The notes: generated from the letters alone by a model not told the origin. Shown: positions 1 to 9,457, counted from the stretch's first letter. The stretch: DNA of 64,000 nucleotides from Kovacikia minuta CCNUW1 (GCF_020091585.1 NZ_CP083582.1:6644536-6708535); one strand, 5' to 3'. Numbers and translations: made by a program.

Positions 1-1311
1 AGAATTGTAGATTCCCTGTTCAGCGATTTGAAGCGGTAGACGGCACCGGGCACATTCTTGAACCCTGTAGCCCTTGTGTAAAAACTCCCCAAAGTTGTAC
101 AGGTCACCTTTCAGGTAAAGTTCATGAAAATCCTGGCGTTGCTGGAGCTGTCGCCAGAAGTGCAAAAAATCAGTGTGATAGCCCCAGTACTGGTAGACGG
201 TACCCTCAAAGGGCAACGAACCCTGAATGGGACTCAGAATCGTCTTACCTCGACTGATGTAGTAAGCCACATAGCCAATCAATAAATCGAGCTGAGTTGC
301 TGTCTGACTCTCTGAACAGGGCAACTCAACCACAAAACAGGTTTGACCGGAGCCACTCTCTGCCCAAATTGTGCCTCCCAGATGGGGCACCAGTTGTTTG
401 ACTAGCGCCAGCCCTAACCCCGTTCCCGATCGCTTCCACGGATCGTCATTCAAAATCCGGTAGAACGGCTCAAAAATCTGCTCTAGCTCAGTTGTTGGGA
501 TCTCCACACCGGAGTTGCTGATCCGAATTTGAGTTGAGCTGAGTTGGGCAGAGACTGTGACAGAAATCGTTTCGCCGCCAGGGGTAAACTTGCAAGCATT
601 TCGCAGTAGTTCCTTTAGCAAGCGATCGAGCAGGGCAAAGTCAACTGTCAGTGGGGGTAAATCAGCCGGAATAGCTAACCGAAACTCCAATTGACAATTC
701 CTGGCTTGTGCCTCGAATGTTTCGACAACTTGAGGAATCCAACTTTGCAGCGAAATTTTGATTGGCAGGAGTGGCTGGATTCCTGTTTTAAGCTGCTGTA
801 ATGCCAACAAGTCATTGATTAAACGAATCTCTGTCTCACATTCTTCCTTGAGGATATGGATATAGTCAGCAAGGTCTGCGGGGCGCGAACCAGATTTGTT
901 TTGGGCACTCCTGGAGTGATCAGCCCTCAATAGCCCTGCCTGTCGCATCGTCAGTTCTAGCATGTGAAGTGACAGCCGCATGTTTGATAGGGGAGTGCGG
1001 AGTTCATGGGAAATTGTGTTCAAAAAATCTGCTTTGAGGCTTTCAAAACGTTGCTGCTCTTTCTGGAGTTGATCGATTTGAGCGTGAAAATCGCGATCAC
1101 GCCAAATCCTCCCGATTTGTTCCACAGAATTGAAGCGCAGGTGGAGCGTAGTATCGTCGTCTGACTTCCCTTCTGGTTGACTCTTGAAACCTTTATCGAT
1201 GCCATAAAAAACTTCCTGTCGGCAGCGGCAACAAAACCAGTAAAGCCGATTCTGGCCAACGTGACATAGTAATGAGTGGGAACAATAAGGGCATTCCGTA
1301 GGGGGAAGCAT
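1..1311 (-). CDS. Sensor histidine kinase, 3' end outside the window
   Basis: Reads open from an ATG at 1311 to the left edge (437 codons), so the C-terminus is missing. The N-terminus has a zinc-ribbon-like cysteine cluster (CPYC near residue 8, then CCRC near residue 28). A short helix leads to the dimerisation/phosphoacceptor box HELRTP, with the phospho-His codon at 1006-1008 (His102). The ATPase domain follows, with the G2 box GLGLALV just below 420. After the ATPase there are at least 120 more residues, rich in aromatics and containing a further CARC motif, which I do not recognise. The family autophosphorylates on His and passes phosphate to a response regulator; none is seen here. There is no transmembrane segment, so the kinase is probably cytoplasmic. 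The signal is unknown. Confidence 0.85.
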   Translation of the reverse strand, partial: MLPPTECPYCSHSLLCHVGQNRLYWFCCRCRQEVFYGIDKGFKSQPEGKSDDDTTLHLRFNSVEQIGRIWRDRDFHAQIDQLQKEQQRFESLKADFLNTISHELRTPLSNMRLSLHMLELTMRQAGLLRADHSRSAQNKSGSRPADLADYIHILKEECETEIRLINDLLALQQLKTGIQPLLPIKISLQSWIPQVVETFEAQARNCQLEFRLAIPADLPPLTVDFALLDRLLKELLRNACKFTPGGETISVTVSAQLSSTQIRISNSGVEIPTTELEQIFEPFYRILNDDPWKRSGTGLGLALVKQLVPHLGGTIWAESGSGQTCFVVELPCSESQTATQLDLLIGYVAYYISRGKTILSPIQGSLPFEGTVYQYWGYHTDFLHFWRQLQQRQDFHELYLKGDLYNFGEFLHKGYRVQECARCRLPLQIAEQGIYNS

Positions 1312-1338
1312 AATGATTTCTGCCAATCTGGTTTCTAA

Positions 1339-1453
1339 AATTGAAAGAGTATGGAATGGGGGAATTGAAAGAGTATGGAATGGGGGGAGTGGTGAATGGG
1401 GAAGGGGGAATGGCGAAGGGCGAAGGGCGAAGGGCGAAGGGCGAAGGGCGAAG
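1339..1453. repeat. 24-bp tandem duplication and GGCGAAG heptad array
   Basis: Two perfect tandem copies of a 24-bp unit (AATTGAAAG...GGGGG) occupy 1339-1362 and 1363-1386. Six perfect GGCGAAG heptads follow at 1412-1453. The array lies between the divergent kinase and dehydrogenase genes. Short heptad arrays of this kind (STRR) are common in filamentous cyanobacteria. Confidence 0.85.
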
Positions 1454-1673
1454 GGGTGTAACTGTAGTGAAGTAACCAACCACTCTTAACTGATGACCAA
1501 TCACCAATTACCAATCCTGCTTAAGCTCTATCAGTTACCAATGGTGAATAGAGATGCACCGCTGCAATTTCAAAATGCCCAAAGTAACAATACAACTACG
1601 AAAACTTAAAGAAACTATTCAGTCCTTCATAGAACAAAACAAATTCACATAGAAAATTCGGGTGACAAATCAA

Positions 1674-2789
1674 ATGATCGACCGCGTTTTAATTTTGGGA
1701 GGAAGTGGGCGGGTTGGCAGCAGTGTGGCAGCCGATCTGGTTCAGCACACGCCCGCATTAATCACGATCGCAGGACGAAATTCCACCGTAGGAGCGCAAA
1801 TCAGCGATCGCTTAGGGACTAATGTTCAGTTCCAGTCGTTTGATTTAGCAGATGTGGAGAGCTTAAAGTCTGCGATCGCAGCGGCGAACCTGGTCATTCA
1901 CTGTGCAGGTCCGTTTCATTACCGCGATGGCAGTGTTCTTAAGCTGTGCATCGAAGCGGGTGTCAACTATGTCGATGTCAGCGACCACCCTTCCTATACC
2001 CGCAAGGTCATGGAATATAAATCTGCGGCTGAAACCGCTGGCGTGACGGCTATCGTTAACACAGGAATTTTTCCGGGTATTTCTAATAGCATGGTGCGGC
2101 AGGATGTGGAGCAACTGGACGAGCCAGAGCGAATCCATCTCAGCTACGTGGTTGCCGGGTCGGGAGGAGCCGGAGTGACCGTAATGCGAACCACCTTTCT
2201 GGGTTTGCAGCGTCCCTTTGAGGTGTGGATGGATGGTAAGTGGCAGGAGGTCAAGCCCTACAGCGATCGCGAAATTATCCAGTTCCCTGCTCCCTACGGA
2301 CCGGTCGATGTCTACTGGTTTGATGTTCCAGAGGCATTTACCCTACCCAGTACCTTTCCGGTCAAAACCGTGATTACCAAATTTGGTACCGTCCCCCGCT
2401 TCTACAACTTTCTCACCTGGAGCGTTGCCCGCTGGTGGCATCCCTGGCTTTTGCGTCAAACTCCGGTGATCGAATTCCTGTCCTACGTCAGCCACTTCAT
2501 GACAGATGTGACCGACCGCCTGAGCGGCATCGGGGTAGTGATTCGCTCTGAGGTAACTGGCAAGAAAGCTGGGAAAGCCGCCCGATCGCTCTCAACCCTG
2601 GTTCATCCCAATACCGCCATCTCCGCTGGCTATGGCACTGGCAGCGTTGCCCAACTGTTGCTTTCAGGGCAGTTAAATAAGCCAGGGGTATGGGCGATCG
2701 AAGAAGCTTTACCCACCGATTTATTTCAGCAAACCATGCAGGAACGGGGCATTCAGATCCAATCTGAATTGGAGTTGAGTGATGGATAG
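1674..2789 (+). CDS. Saccharopine dehydrogenase-like NAD(P)-binding protein
   Basis: 371 residues from ATG 1674; a GTG at 1662 is a possible earlier start. The N-terminus is a Rossmann dinucleotide-binding motif (LILGGSGRVGSSVA), followed by a region typical of the saccharopine dehydrogenase / trans-acting enoyl reductase superfamily (VIHCAGPF, GVNYVDVSDHPSY). The C-terminal half carries hydrophobic stretches. The family oxidises or reduces varied substrates with NAD(P), and substrate cannot be inferred here. The gene stands alone and ends about 60 bases before a strong hairpin. Confidence 0.75.
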   Translation: MIDRVLILGGSGRVGSSVAADLVQHTPALITIAGRNSTVGAQISDRLGTNVQFQSFDLADVESLKSAIAAANLVIHCAGPFHYRDGSVLKLCIEAGVNYVDVSDHPSYTRKVMEYKSAAETAGVTAIVNTGIFPGISNSMVRQDVEQLDEPERIHLSYVVAGSGGAGVTVMRTTFLGLQRPFEVWMDGKWQEVKPYSDREIIQFPAPYGPVDVYWFDVPEAFTLPSTFPVKTVITKFGTVPRFYNFLTWSVARWWHPWLLRQTPVIEFLSYVSHFMTDVTDRLSGIGVVIRSEVTGKKAGKAARSLSTLVHPNTAISAGYGTGSVAQLLLSGQLNKPGVWAIEEALPTDLFQQTMQERGIQIQSELELSDG

Positions 2790-2850
2790 CAGCCAATTGT
2801 TTCTCCAACACCAAATTGATTGGCGCTATAATTTTGAACTAATACTCAGA

Positions 2851-2895
2851 AGATGCTAAGAGGAAATTCGGAAGGATAATTTCCTCTTAGCATCT
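2851..2895. terminator. 18-bp perfect hairpin
   Basis: Perfect inverted repeat: arms 2851-2868 and 2878-2895, loop of 9 nt. It lies between the dehydrogenase stop and the Uma2 start (30 bases downstream). No T-tract follows, so it could be a terminator, a processing hairpin or the end of a small repeat element. Confidence 0.6.
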
Positions 2896-2925
2896 GTGGC
2901 TGGCTTATAAAGATTGTAATTTTTT

Positions 2926-3595
2926 ATGACTGTCTCAGCACTTCAGCCTCAGCATCAAGAAGTGTCGCAACGGATTATTCTGAAGGGAATAAGCTGGCAA
3001 ACCTATAAGACGTTGTTAGCCGAACTGGGAGACCATCGAGCTTCCCGGTTGGCCTATAAGGACAACATATTGGAAATTACAATGCCCTCGAACAGGCACG
3101 AAACGAATACGAAGATTTTAGAACGTATCATCGAAGCCTTAACTGAAGAGTTAGACCTACCCAATAAAGGTTTCCGTTCAACAACATTGAACCGGGAAGA
3201 CTTGCAGCGAGGAGCAGAGCCAGATTCCTGCTACTACATTCAAAGCGTCGATCGGATTCAAGGAAGAGAACTAGACCTTGCCAGAGGATCCCGCACCCGA
3301 TTTAGTGCTTGAAGTTGATATTACCAGTCCCTCCACCATAAAATTGCCTATTTATAGCCAGTTAGGAGTGCCTGAAATTTGGCGGTATACGAAACAAGGA
3401 GTACAGCTTCTTCAGTTGCAGGACGGAACCTACAATCCCTGTGAGTATAGCCCCACCTTCCCATTTGTCTCTGGAGCCATCCTGAATCAGTTTTTACAGC
3501 AAGCAGAAACCCAGGATGACAACACCGTGATCCGTTCCTGGCGCAAATGGGTCAGGGAAACCATAAAGAGGGAAACGATAAAGGAAGAGGGATGA
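2926..3595 (+). pseudogene. Uma2-family (DUF820) endonuclease-like gene, frameshifted
   Basis: The N-terminal half reads from ATG 2926 (MTVSALQPQH) and stops at 3312. The C-terminal half (DPAPDLVLEVDITSPS...) continues in the +1 frame to 3595. Deleting one G from the GG at 3286-3287 restores one protein of about 222 residues, the usual family length. The restored product contains the PD-(D/E)XK-like pieces of the family (EPDSCYYI and LVLEVDIT). The function of Uma2 proteins in cyanobacteria is unknown; they occur as many paralogues. The lesion is either a real 1-bp insertion or a sequence error. Confidence 0.8.
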
Positions 3596-3723
3596 GGGAT
3601 GGGGGATGAAAAATAAAGCCTACTCCTGACTCCTCACTTCCAACTTAAACTTCAAAAACTCCCCTGGTGTCTATCCGCATAGGATGGCAAAATGGACGGT
3701 ACGATTTTTAGTTGAGAAGCGCC

Positions 3724-4470
3724 ATGACGATTTCCAAGCTACAAAATGCCCTGGATCAGGGAAACGCTCTGAAAATTATTAGCGGGTTGAATAACTTTGA
3801 TGCGGAGCGGGTTGCTGCAACGGTCAAAGCTGCCGATCGCGGTGGCGCAACGTTTGTTGATATTGCCGCCGATCCAGACCTGGTGAGATTGGCAAAACAG
3901 CTGACCAATCTTCCCGTGTGCGTTTCCGCTGTGGAACCAGAGCAATTTGTAACCGCTGTAGAAGCGGGGGCAGACCTGATTGAAATTGGTAACTTTGATA
4001 GCTTTTATGCTCAAGGTCGCCGCTTTGAAGCCGCAGAAGTCCTGGCTCTGACCCATGCTACCCGTCACCTGCTGCCATCAATCATCCTTTCCGTAACCGT
4101 TCCCCACATTCTGCCTTTAGATCAGCAGGTGCAATTGGCAGAAGAACTGGTCAAGGCGGGTGCAGATATTATCCAGACAGAAGGGGGGACCAGCAGTCAC
4201 CCCACCCACTCTGGCACCCTGGGTCTGATTGAAAAAGCCGCCCCCACCCTGGCTGCCGCCTACGAAATCTCCCGTGCGGTTGGAGTCCCTGTCCTCTGTG
4301 CATCCGGTCTGTCAAATGTGACTGCGCCGATGGCGATCGCTGCTGGCGCGTCTGGTATTGGTGTGGGTTCTGCCATCAACCAGCTCAATAGCGAAGTCGC
4401 TATGGTTGCCGCTGTTCGCAGTCTGGTAGAAGCCCTGGCAACAGTCCGTCGAACCAGGGTGTTGGTTTAA
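3724..4470 (+). CDS. ycf23: DUF561 / Ycf23 family protein
   Basis: 248 residues from ATG 3724 (MTISKLQNALDQG), chosen over an upstream TTG at 3712 because family members begin here. It has a TIM-barrel-like pattern with conserved stretches LKIISGLNNFD, FVDIAADPDL, AGADLIEIGNFDSFY and ASGIGVGSAI. Ycf23 is conserved in cyanobacteria and some plastids, and its biochemical role is not established. A heptad repeat block follows directly. Confidence 0.85.
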   Translation: MTISKLQNALDQGNALKIISGLNNFDAERVAATVKAADRGGATFVDIAADPDLVRLAKQLTNLPVCVSAVEPEQFVTAVEAGADLIEIGNFDSFYAQGRRFEAAEVLALTHATRHLLPSIILSVTVPHILPLDQQVQLAEELVKAGADIIQTEGGTSSHPTHSGTLGLIEKAAPTLAAAYEISRAVGVPVLCASGLSNVTAPMAIAAGASGIGVGSAINQLNSEVAMVAAVRSLVEALATVRRTRVLV

Positions 4471-4473
4471 TTG

Positions 4474-4543
4474 AAAGGATAAGGGATAAAGGATGAAGGA
4501 TAAAAAGTTTGATATCCCTTTATCCTTTATCCTTTATCCTTTG
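4474..4543. repeat. AAGGATA-type heptad repeats in inverted orientation
   Basis: Degenerate direct copies of AAGGATA (4474-4506) are followed by their reverse complement TATCCTT in several copies (4515-4543), so the block can fold into a long hairpin. Related blocks occur near 21895-21930, 50575-50610 and 61395-61450. It may serve as a terminator for ycf23. Confidence 0.75.
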
Positions 4544-4547
4544 CATC

Positions 4548-4745
4548 ATGTCTAACCCTCCTCCCCACCTCACCCCTGCTGAACTGGAAGCGTGGCAGAC
4601 AGCAATCCAGGAAGCAAATCGGCACAATGTTTTTTGCCATTGTCGTCGGTGCGATCGGGAGTGGGTGGCGTCAAATTATGTTGCGTGTCTTTGTGGCAGT
4701 ACTGACGTGGAATATATTCTCTGCTGGCAATTTCCTGATGACTGA
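4548..4745 (+). CDS. Small Cys-rich (zinc-ribbon-like) protein
   Basis: 65 residues from ATG 4548 (MSNPPPHLTPAELEAWQ); an upstream extension falls in the repeat block and is rejected. Four cysteines occur as CHCRRC and CLC, spaced like a treble-clef or zinc ribbon, with acidic and aromatic residues after them. It looks like a conserved cyanobacterial small protein of unknown function. Metal binding is inferred from the cysteines only. Confidence 0.6.
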   Translation: MSNPPPHLTPAELEAWQTAIQEANRHNVFCHCRRCDREWVASNYVACLCGSTDVEYILCWQFPDD

Positions 4746-4935
4746 GGGAACTGAAAGTAGAGACGCATCGATAAAACAGCGATCGCTGACGGTTGAAACC
4801 TGAAGCTATCTGAGCATTTGGTTAATCTCGTCTACCGACTGGTTCAACAATTAATTTCGCCATCCGGACGCAGCGCTAACATTTTGTAGAACTGAATATT
4901 CTTCCTGAAACGTCACGAAAGCCTGAGTCCATCCC

Positions 4936-5604
4936 ATGAAATTGAGGAACTTTGCCCTTGGGGTCTTGATTAGTGCCCTGGCAAGTACGGCTGTACTTCA
5001 TACTTGCGACTCCAAACTAACTGGAAAATCTGGCAACAGCGCATTGCAGACCAACAGCAGTGCATCCATTGCTGCTAAATCATCAGATAATGGCAAACCG
5101 GAAACGGGCAATCAATCAGGTAAAGAATTCGATCAAGGGGAACGGCGATCGACTATTTCCCCCAAACAACCCGCGGTTGATCAGTTATTGGAAACAGGAG
5201 CCTGCCCTGGCTGTGACTTGAAAGAAGCAAACCTGGAAGGTTTGAACCTGGAGGGCGTCAACCTGGAGGGAGCAAATTTAGAAGGGGCAAATTTAGCATT
5301 TACTCGGCTGGAAAATGCCATTCTCAAACGGGCTAACCTGAAACGGGCCAACTTAGAAGGAGCCGCTTTAGGCTGTAATATCCGCCTCAGCCTACCGCGT
5401 AATCAAGGCAACCGTGGTTTCAGCTTTCATACTTATACCAACACCAACGGCTCCGGCAATTCCAATGTGGACATAAATGTCAATCTCAGTAGACAGGGCA
5501 CCAACCTGGATCTCTATGCAGAAGGGGATACCAAAGAGTGCATGGTTTTACAAGGGGCTGACTTGAAGGAAGCCAGGTTACCGGATGGGTCAGTCTATCC
5601 CTAG
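4936..5604 (+). CDS. Exported pentapeptide-repeat protein
   Basis: 222 residues. A hydrophobic N-terminal segment (residues 5-22) is followed by LHTC. This is near a lipobox but not canonical, so secretion is likely and lipidation uncertain. A low-complexity Ser/Asn-rich linker (about 30-75) leads to GACPGCDLKEANLEG and a short run of A(N/D)LxG pentapeptides (about 90-150), which should form part of a right-handed quadrilateral beta helix. A non-repeat region follows, then a last pentapeptide (GADLKEARL). The CPxCDL cap before the repeats is shared with the protein at 53662-54942. The role is unknown. Confidence 0.7.
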   Translation: MKLRNFALGVLISALASTAVLHTCDSKLTGKSGNSALQTNSSASIAAKSSDNGKPETGNQSGKEFDQGERRSTISPKQPAVDQLLETGACPGCDLKEANLEGLNLEGVNLEGANLEGANLAFTRLENAILKRANLKRANLEGAALGCNIRLSLPRNQGNRGFSFHTYTNTNGSGNSNVDINVNLSRQGTNLDLYAEGDTKECMVLQGADLKEARLPDGSVYP

Positions 5605-6056
5605 AGCATTAGGACAATTTTTGGATTTAAGGCAGAGGGCAGAAGGAGGACGGTTAATTCCTTCTTGAGACTTAGAACGAGAACAAAATAAAATTGGTAA
5701 TCTGTAGGAGCTTAGCATTCGGCAGGTCTGCTTGCGGCTATGGCAAAGGTTTTCGCCCGAATGCTAAACCCTTACGGTTAGAGTTGCCGATACGATTTAA
5801 TTCACGATCGTTAGCATCTGCTGCCAACTGAACAAACCCGCAATTCCGCTTAGGGCAGATTTCCTGATTCCCTCGCAGAAGTGATGAAGAAAGTTAGAAA
5901 GGTCGTGTCCCCCACCACCGTTTAAGACGATTTGCTGCTTGCCCCATCTGCCCCTTGCAGACCGGTAGATCACCAACCTGCCGCAGAAAAATCGTTTCAT
6001 CATCCATTTATCTCTATCTATTACTTATCCCTATCTATCAGCGGTTTGAGGAAACT
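5605..6056. other. Intergenic region with inverted repeat
   Basis: No gene is supported here. It holds an 11-bp perfect inverted repeat (TTAGCATTCGG at 5712-5722, CCGAATGCTAA at 5757-5767; 34-nt loop) and presumably the promoter of the next gene. An open frame runs in from 5955 but has no plausible start before 6057. Confidence 0.6.
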
Positions 6057-8519
6057 GTGAAAAACCGTAATTGGCTTAACATCACGGAGTATCTACTTCT
6101 TTTTGGTACAGGCATTGGCTCAGTGGTTGCTGCGCTTGTATTTCAGCAGCTTTTGTTGACAGCAGCACCGATGATGTCACTGCTGTTTCTACTCAACTTA
6201 ATTAATCGTCGTCGAAGCGAAGAATCGATCCAGGAAAATACCACCGCATCCCTTGCAGAGTTAGATCAAAAGCTCTCAACTGACATCGCGGCACTGCAAC
6301 AGCAAGCTCAGGTGTTGCCCAATTTCCTAGATCTTGCCAGTCTCCGGAAATCCGTTTTGAGTAAGAACGAGGAAGGATTAAATGGGTTAGCACAGGAAAT
6401 TACCCAACTCAAACGTGAAATCGCAAAACCGGATGTCCGACTTCTGCGGCAGGACATTCGCCAGCTTCAGGAACAGTATGCGGGTGTTGCCGAGTCCCTG
6501 ACCAGTATTACGAGTCAGTTAAATCGGCTCAGTACAACGAATCGAGTCGAGGGTTTGGAAGCAGCGATCGCCCAATTGAGATCGGAACTGTCCCAACTGC
6601 AAACCAACCTTCATCAGCTGAATGACGAACAGCGGATTAACAATTCCCGCGCATTGCAAGATCAAATTAACCATCTCAACCGTCGTTTAAACAAATTGCC
6701 CACTCCCTTCGATGCCACCTCCCTCAAGCAAGATGTGGAAGCGCTGGTAAAAATGATGGGTGACATGGTGTCACGGCGCGAACTGACCCGGTTGATGGCA
6801 CAGATTGAAAAACTCAGCCAGCAGCATGAATCCTTCGAAAAATCCGTAACACCACTTAAGGTTGCAACGGCAATTCTAAAAAAGCAGCTTGATACCCTCA
6901 ACACCAGGGTTAGCGCAAGGGAACAAGTGGCTGACCAGGTATTAGAAGCGGCACTGCGTCAGCCACAGGCATCGGTCGTTGATAGTTTGAAAACCACCAT
7001 TACCTCCCTGGAGCAACGCCTGAACCAGCTTCCTGCTTCCTCCGATTTATCCAATTTGCGAGTGGAAATGCAGGGGATGGTTTCTGCACAACTGGGGCAA
7101 CTCCAGCAACAGTTGACCTCGATGCAGCAGTTTTCCCAAACCCTCGATCGCCAGCAAAAAACGCTGCGTGATTGGGTCAACCGCCTTCCCCAAACCCTGG
7201 ATACCTCTGCTTTGCAGAATGAAGTCAAATACCTGGCTGCCAGGGTAGAGTGGGCAGAAAATCACGCAACCGATGTTCAGGGGCAGATCGAAACCGCAGT
7301 GAAGAGCCAGATGGATGAGGTCGCCCAGCAACTTCAAGCCAGCTACCCAACCCCTCAATATGAACTAGTGTTCGATGTCAAAGCAGCCAGCCAATCATCC
7401 ACCCAGGCTCTCCAGGGCTGTAGCCCAGCAGTGCTAGAAGAGGCACTGGAAAAAGCTCAGGCTCGTTTAATTGTGGTGTTTCCCTTCCCCACCCCAGACA
7501 CACTAAATCAGGAGTTGATCCAAAAATTCAAAGCTTTTCTTGATCGCCAGGGTTGTCTGGATATTGGCTGGGGTCATTTGGGAGATATGAGCCAGCATCA
7601 TTTTCCTCGATCACTCGATCGCCGTCGTAGTATTAATCCCACTGAACAGGGGTTTTTGTACGAAACGCTGAACCAATTAACCCAACTCAAGCGCCTATAT
7701 CCCACCCAGTTCCGGTTTAAGGTGCTGGGAACCAGCGAAAACTTTTTGGTCTGCGATCGCAGCTTTGCCATTTTGGGTGCCCAATCCATCGCAACTGCCA
7801 GTGTGGTTTTTCCCCAGGCGGCGGTTGGCTTACGCACCGTTGATCTCGACATTATTCAAGGATTAGTTGCCCGCTTTGATGACCCGGTGCTGGATGCCAG
7901 CGATTCAATCTCATACTATAACCGTGCTGCAACCCGCTATGACCTGGGTGATCGCCAGGGTGCAATCGCAGATTATACGCAGGTTTTGCGAATTAATCCC
8001 AGAGATGATGTTGCCTATAACAATCGTGGCTTAGCCCGCTACGATCAGGGCGATCGCCAGGGAGCGATTCAAGATTTTGATCTGGCAGTGCAGCATAACC
8101 CCAAAAACTTTGTTGCCTTTTGCAATCGGGGATTTCTCCGTTCCGAAATGGGCGACAAATTAGGGGCGATCGAAGACTACACCTACGCCCTCAAAATCAA
8201 CCCAGACTACACCACCGCCTACTTCTACCGGGGGCTTGCCCGCACCCGGTTGCAAAACAAACTGGGCGCAATCCAGGACTATTCGGAAGTCATTCGACTC
8301 AATCCGCAAGACGCTACTGCCTATTTCTACCGAGGACTTGCCGCCACCAAAATCGGTCAGCGCCTCAATGCTATCAATGATTTGCAACAAGCTGCTCAAC
8401 TGTTCTCCGAACAGGGAGACGCCGAAAACTATCAACAGTCCCTTCGTACCCTCAAAAAACTCCACAAAACCCTTGCCATTGAAGGCTCAGATAAACCCCT
8501 GGTCTCAAATGGAGCTTAG
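6057..8519 (+). CDS. Membrane-anchored coiled-coil protein with PLD-like and TPR domains
   Basis: 820 residues from GTG 6057, chosen because GAGG lies 6 nt upstream. An earlier start at 5955 lacks a ribosome site. Order of parts: two hydrophobic segments (residues about 9-50, with an RRR stop-transfer); a long, glutamine-rich coiled coil (about 60-430); a domain of about 150 residues with phospholipase-D-like features but no complete HxK motif (LGTSENFLVCDRSFAILG); then five or so TPRs (about 640-790, repeats with YNNRGLARYDQGDRQGAIQDF). TPRs bind partner proteins. The PLD-like domain is probably non-catalytic. The role is unknown; the architecture suggests a membrane scaffold. Confidence 0.75.
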   Translation: MKNRNWLNITEYLLLFGTGIGSVVAALVFQQLLLTAAPMMSLLFLLNLINRRRSEESIQENTTASLAELDQKLSTDIAALQQQAQVLPNFLDLASLRKSVLSKNEEGLNGLAQEITQLKREIAKPDVRLLRQDIRQLQEQYAGVAESLTSITSQLNRLSTTNRVEGLEAAIAQLRSELSQLQTNLHQLNDEQRINNSRALQDQINHLNRRLNKLPTPFDATSLKQDVEALVKMMGDMVSRRELTRLMAQIEKLSQQHESFEKSVTPLKVATAILKKQLDTLNTRVSAREQVADQVLEAALRQPQASVVDSLKTTITSLEQRLNQLPASSDLSNLRVEMQGMVSAQLGQLQQQLTSMQQFSQTLDRQQKTLRDWVNRLPQTLDTSALQNEVKYLAARVEWAENHATDVQGQIETAVKSQMDEVAQQLQASYPTPQYELVFDVKAASQSSTQALQGCSPAVLEEALEKAQARLIVVFPFPTPDTLNQELIQKFKAFLDRQGCLDIGWGHLGDMSQHHFPRSLDRRRSINPTEQGFLYETLNQLTQLKRLYPTQFRFKVLGTSENFLVCDRSFAILGAQSIATASVVFPQAAVGLRTVDLDIIQGLVARFDDPVLDASDSISYYNRAATRYDLGDRQGAIADYTQVLRINPRDDVAYNNRGLARYDQGDRQGAIQDFDLAVQHNPKNFVAFCNRGFLRSEMGDKLGAIEDYTYALKINPDYTTAYFYRGLARTRLQNKLGAIQDYSEVIRLNPQDATAYFYRGLAATKIGQRLNAINDLQQAAQLFSEQGDAENYQQSLRTLKKLHKTLAIEGSDKPLVSNGA

Positions 8520-8520
8520 C

Positions 8521-8573
8521 TAGATGGTAGGTGGCAGGTGGTAGGTGATAGGTGGCAGGTGGTAGGTGGCAGA
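8521..8573. repeat. GGTGGYA heptad repeats
   Basis: About seven imperfect heptads of GGTGGCA/GGTGGTA follow the TPR gene stop. The rest of the stretch to 8814 holds no supported gene; polypyrimidine runs (8650-8730) may be terminator debris. Confidence 0.75.
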
Positions 8574-8814
8574 GAGGGTGAGAGGGATAGGGGAGATAGG
8601 GGAAGAGTTTGAAGTTGGGTCATTCGTTATTCGTCATTGGCAGCCAATTTACTCCCCTATCCTCCTCACCTTCTCTATCCTCGACATCTCCCCATCTCTT
8701 CCTATCCTTCATCCTTTCCCTTTCACCCACTTGGATGATACTGACCGGGGAAGTTGATTGAGATTGGGAAGCGGTAACTTAGGAGTATCAAAAGCAATTT
8801 ACGGAGGGATGAAG

Positions 8815-9306
8815 ATGCATCCTCCTACGGATACTATAGGCTGGACTGCTCAAGTGATTGCAAATCTAAAATTTAGCAAGCCACTCCTGAAAGTTGGTTG
8901 TAAAAAGGTGGAAGTTCTGGAACTGCGGAAACTACTGGCTCATTGGAATATTGATGTTGATACAGTTTCAGATGTTTTCGACAATCAACTAGAAAGTGCT
9001 GTGAAGACCTTTCAGCGACGGGTTTTTCTGAAAGAAGACGGAATTGTAGATGCGTTCACCTGGCAGGCTCTCTATCGGGGTGCGCCGGTCGATATGCCTG
9101 AAATTAAACGGGGATGTTCAGGTGAGGCAGTCAAGTTACTTCAGTCTGCCCTCAAATCCACAGGAGCATTCCCGATGGATGTAGATGGCAAATTTGGCTC
9201 TTTAACGGAAATGTCGGTCCGTAATTTCCAAAGGCGTCAGGGCTTAGTTGCTGATGGTATTGTTGGGGCTTGTACCTGGAGAGCACTGAGCAGAATTCCG
9301 CGCTAA
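8815..9306 (+). CDS. Peptidoglycan-binding-like protein (two PG_binding_1 domains)
   Basis: 163 residues from ATG 8815. GGAGG at 8803-8807 sits 7 nt upstream of this ATG and only 1 nt upstream of the ATG at 8809, which decides the start. Two tandem PG_binding_1 domains are visible: residues about 30-85 (LRKLLAHWNID...VKTFQRRVFLKEDGIVDAFTWQALY) and about 95-160 (GEAVKLLQSALK...VRNFQRRQGLVADGIVGACTWRAL). No catalytic domain and no clear signal peptide are present. The domain binds peptidoglycan in hydrolases; here it is probably an accessory protein. Confidence 0.8.
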   Translation: MHPPTDTIGWTAQVIANLKFSKPLLKVGCKKVEVLELRKLLAHWNIDVDTVSDVFDNQLESAVKTFQRRVFLKEDGIVDAFTWQALYRGAPVDMPEIKRGCSGEAVKLLQSALKSTGAFPMDVDGKFGSLTEMSVRNFQRRQGLVADGIVGACTWRALSRIPR

Positions 9307-9457
9307 TCGTGTCAGAGAGGGTAGTTGGGAACGATCGGTTACCAGGTTTCAAGGAGCCGATAAAATCCGTTTTGGCAATTGGGGTCGGGTAGGGGCAGAT
9401 TTTACTATGAATTCTTCCTCCTTCTGCCCTTTGCCCGCTACCTTCTACATTTGATGA

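Noticed and set aside
1339-1453. CRISPR array
   Set aside because: Repeats are 7 or 24 bp in direct tandem with no spacers.
4936-5010. Lipoprotein signal in the pentapeptide protein
   Set aside because: LHTC lacks the small residue normally before the lipobox Cys; only general export is claimed.
8566-8757. 63-codon frame after the TPR gene
   Set aside because: Low-complexity translation of repeat sequence.
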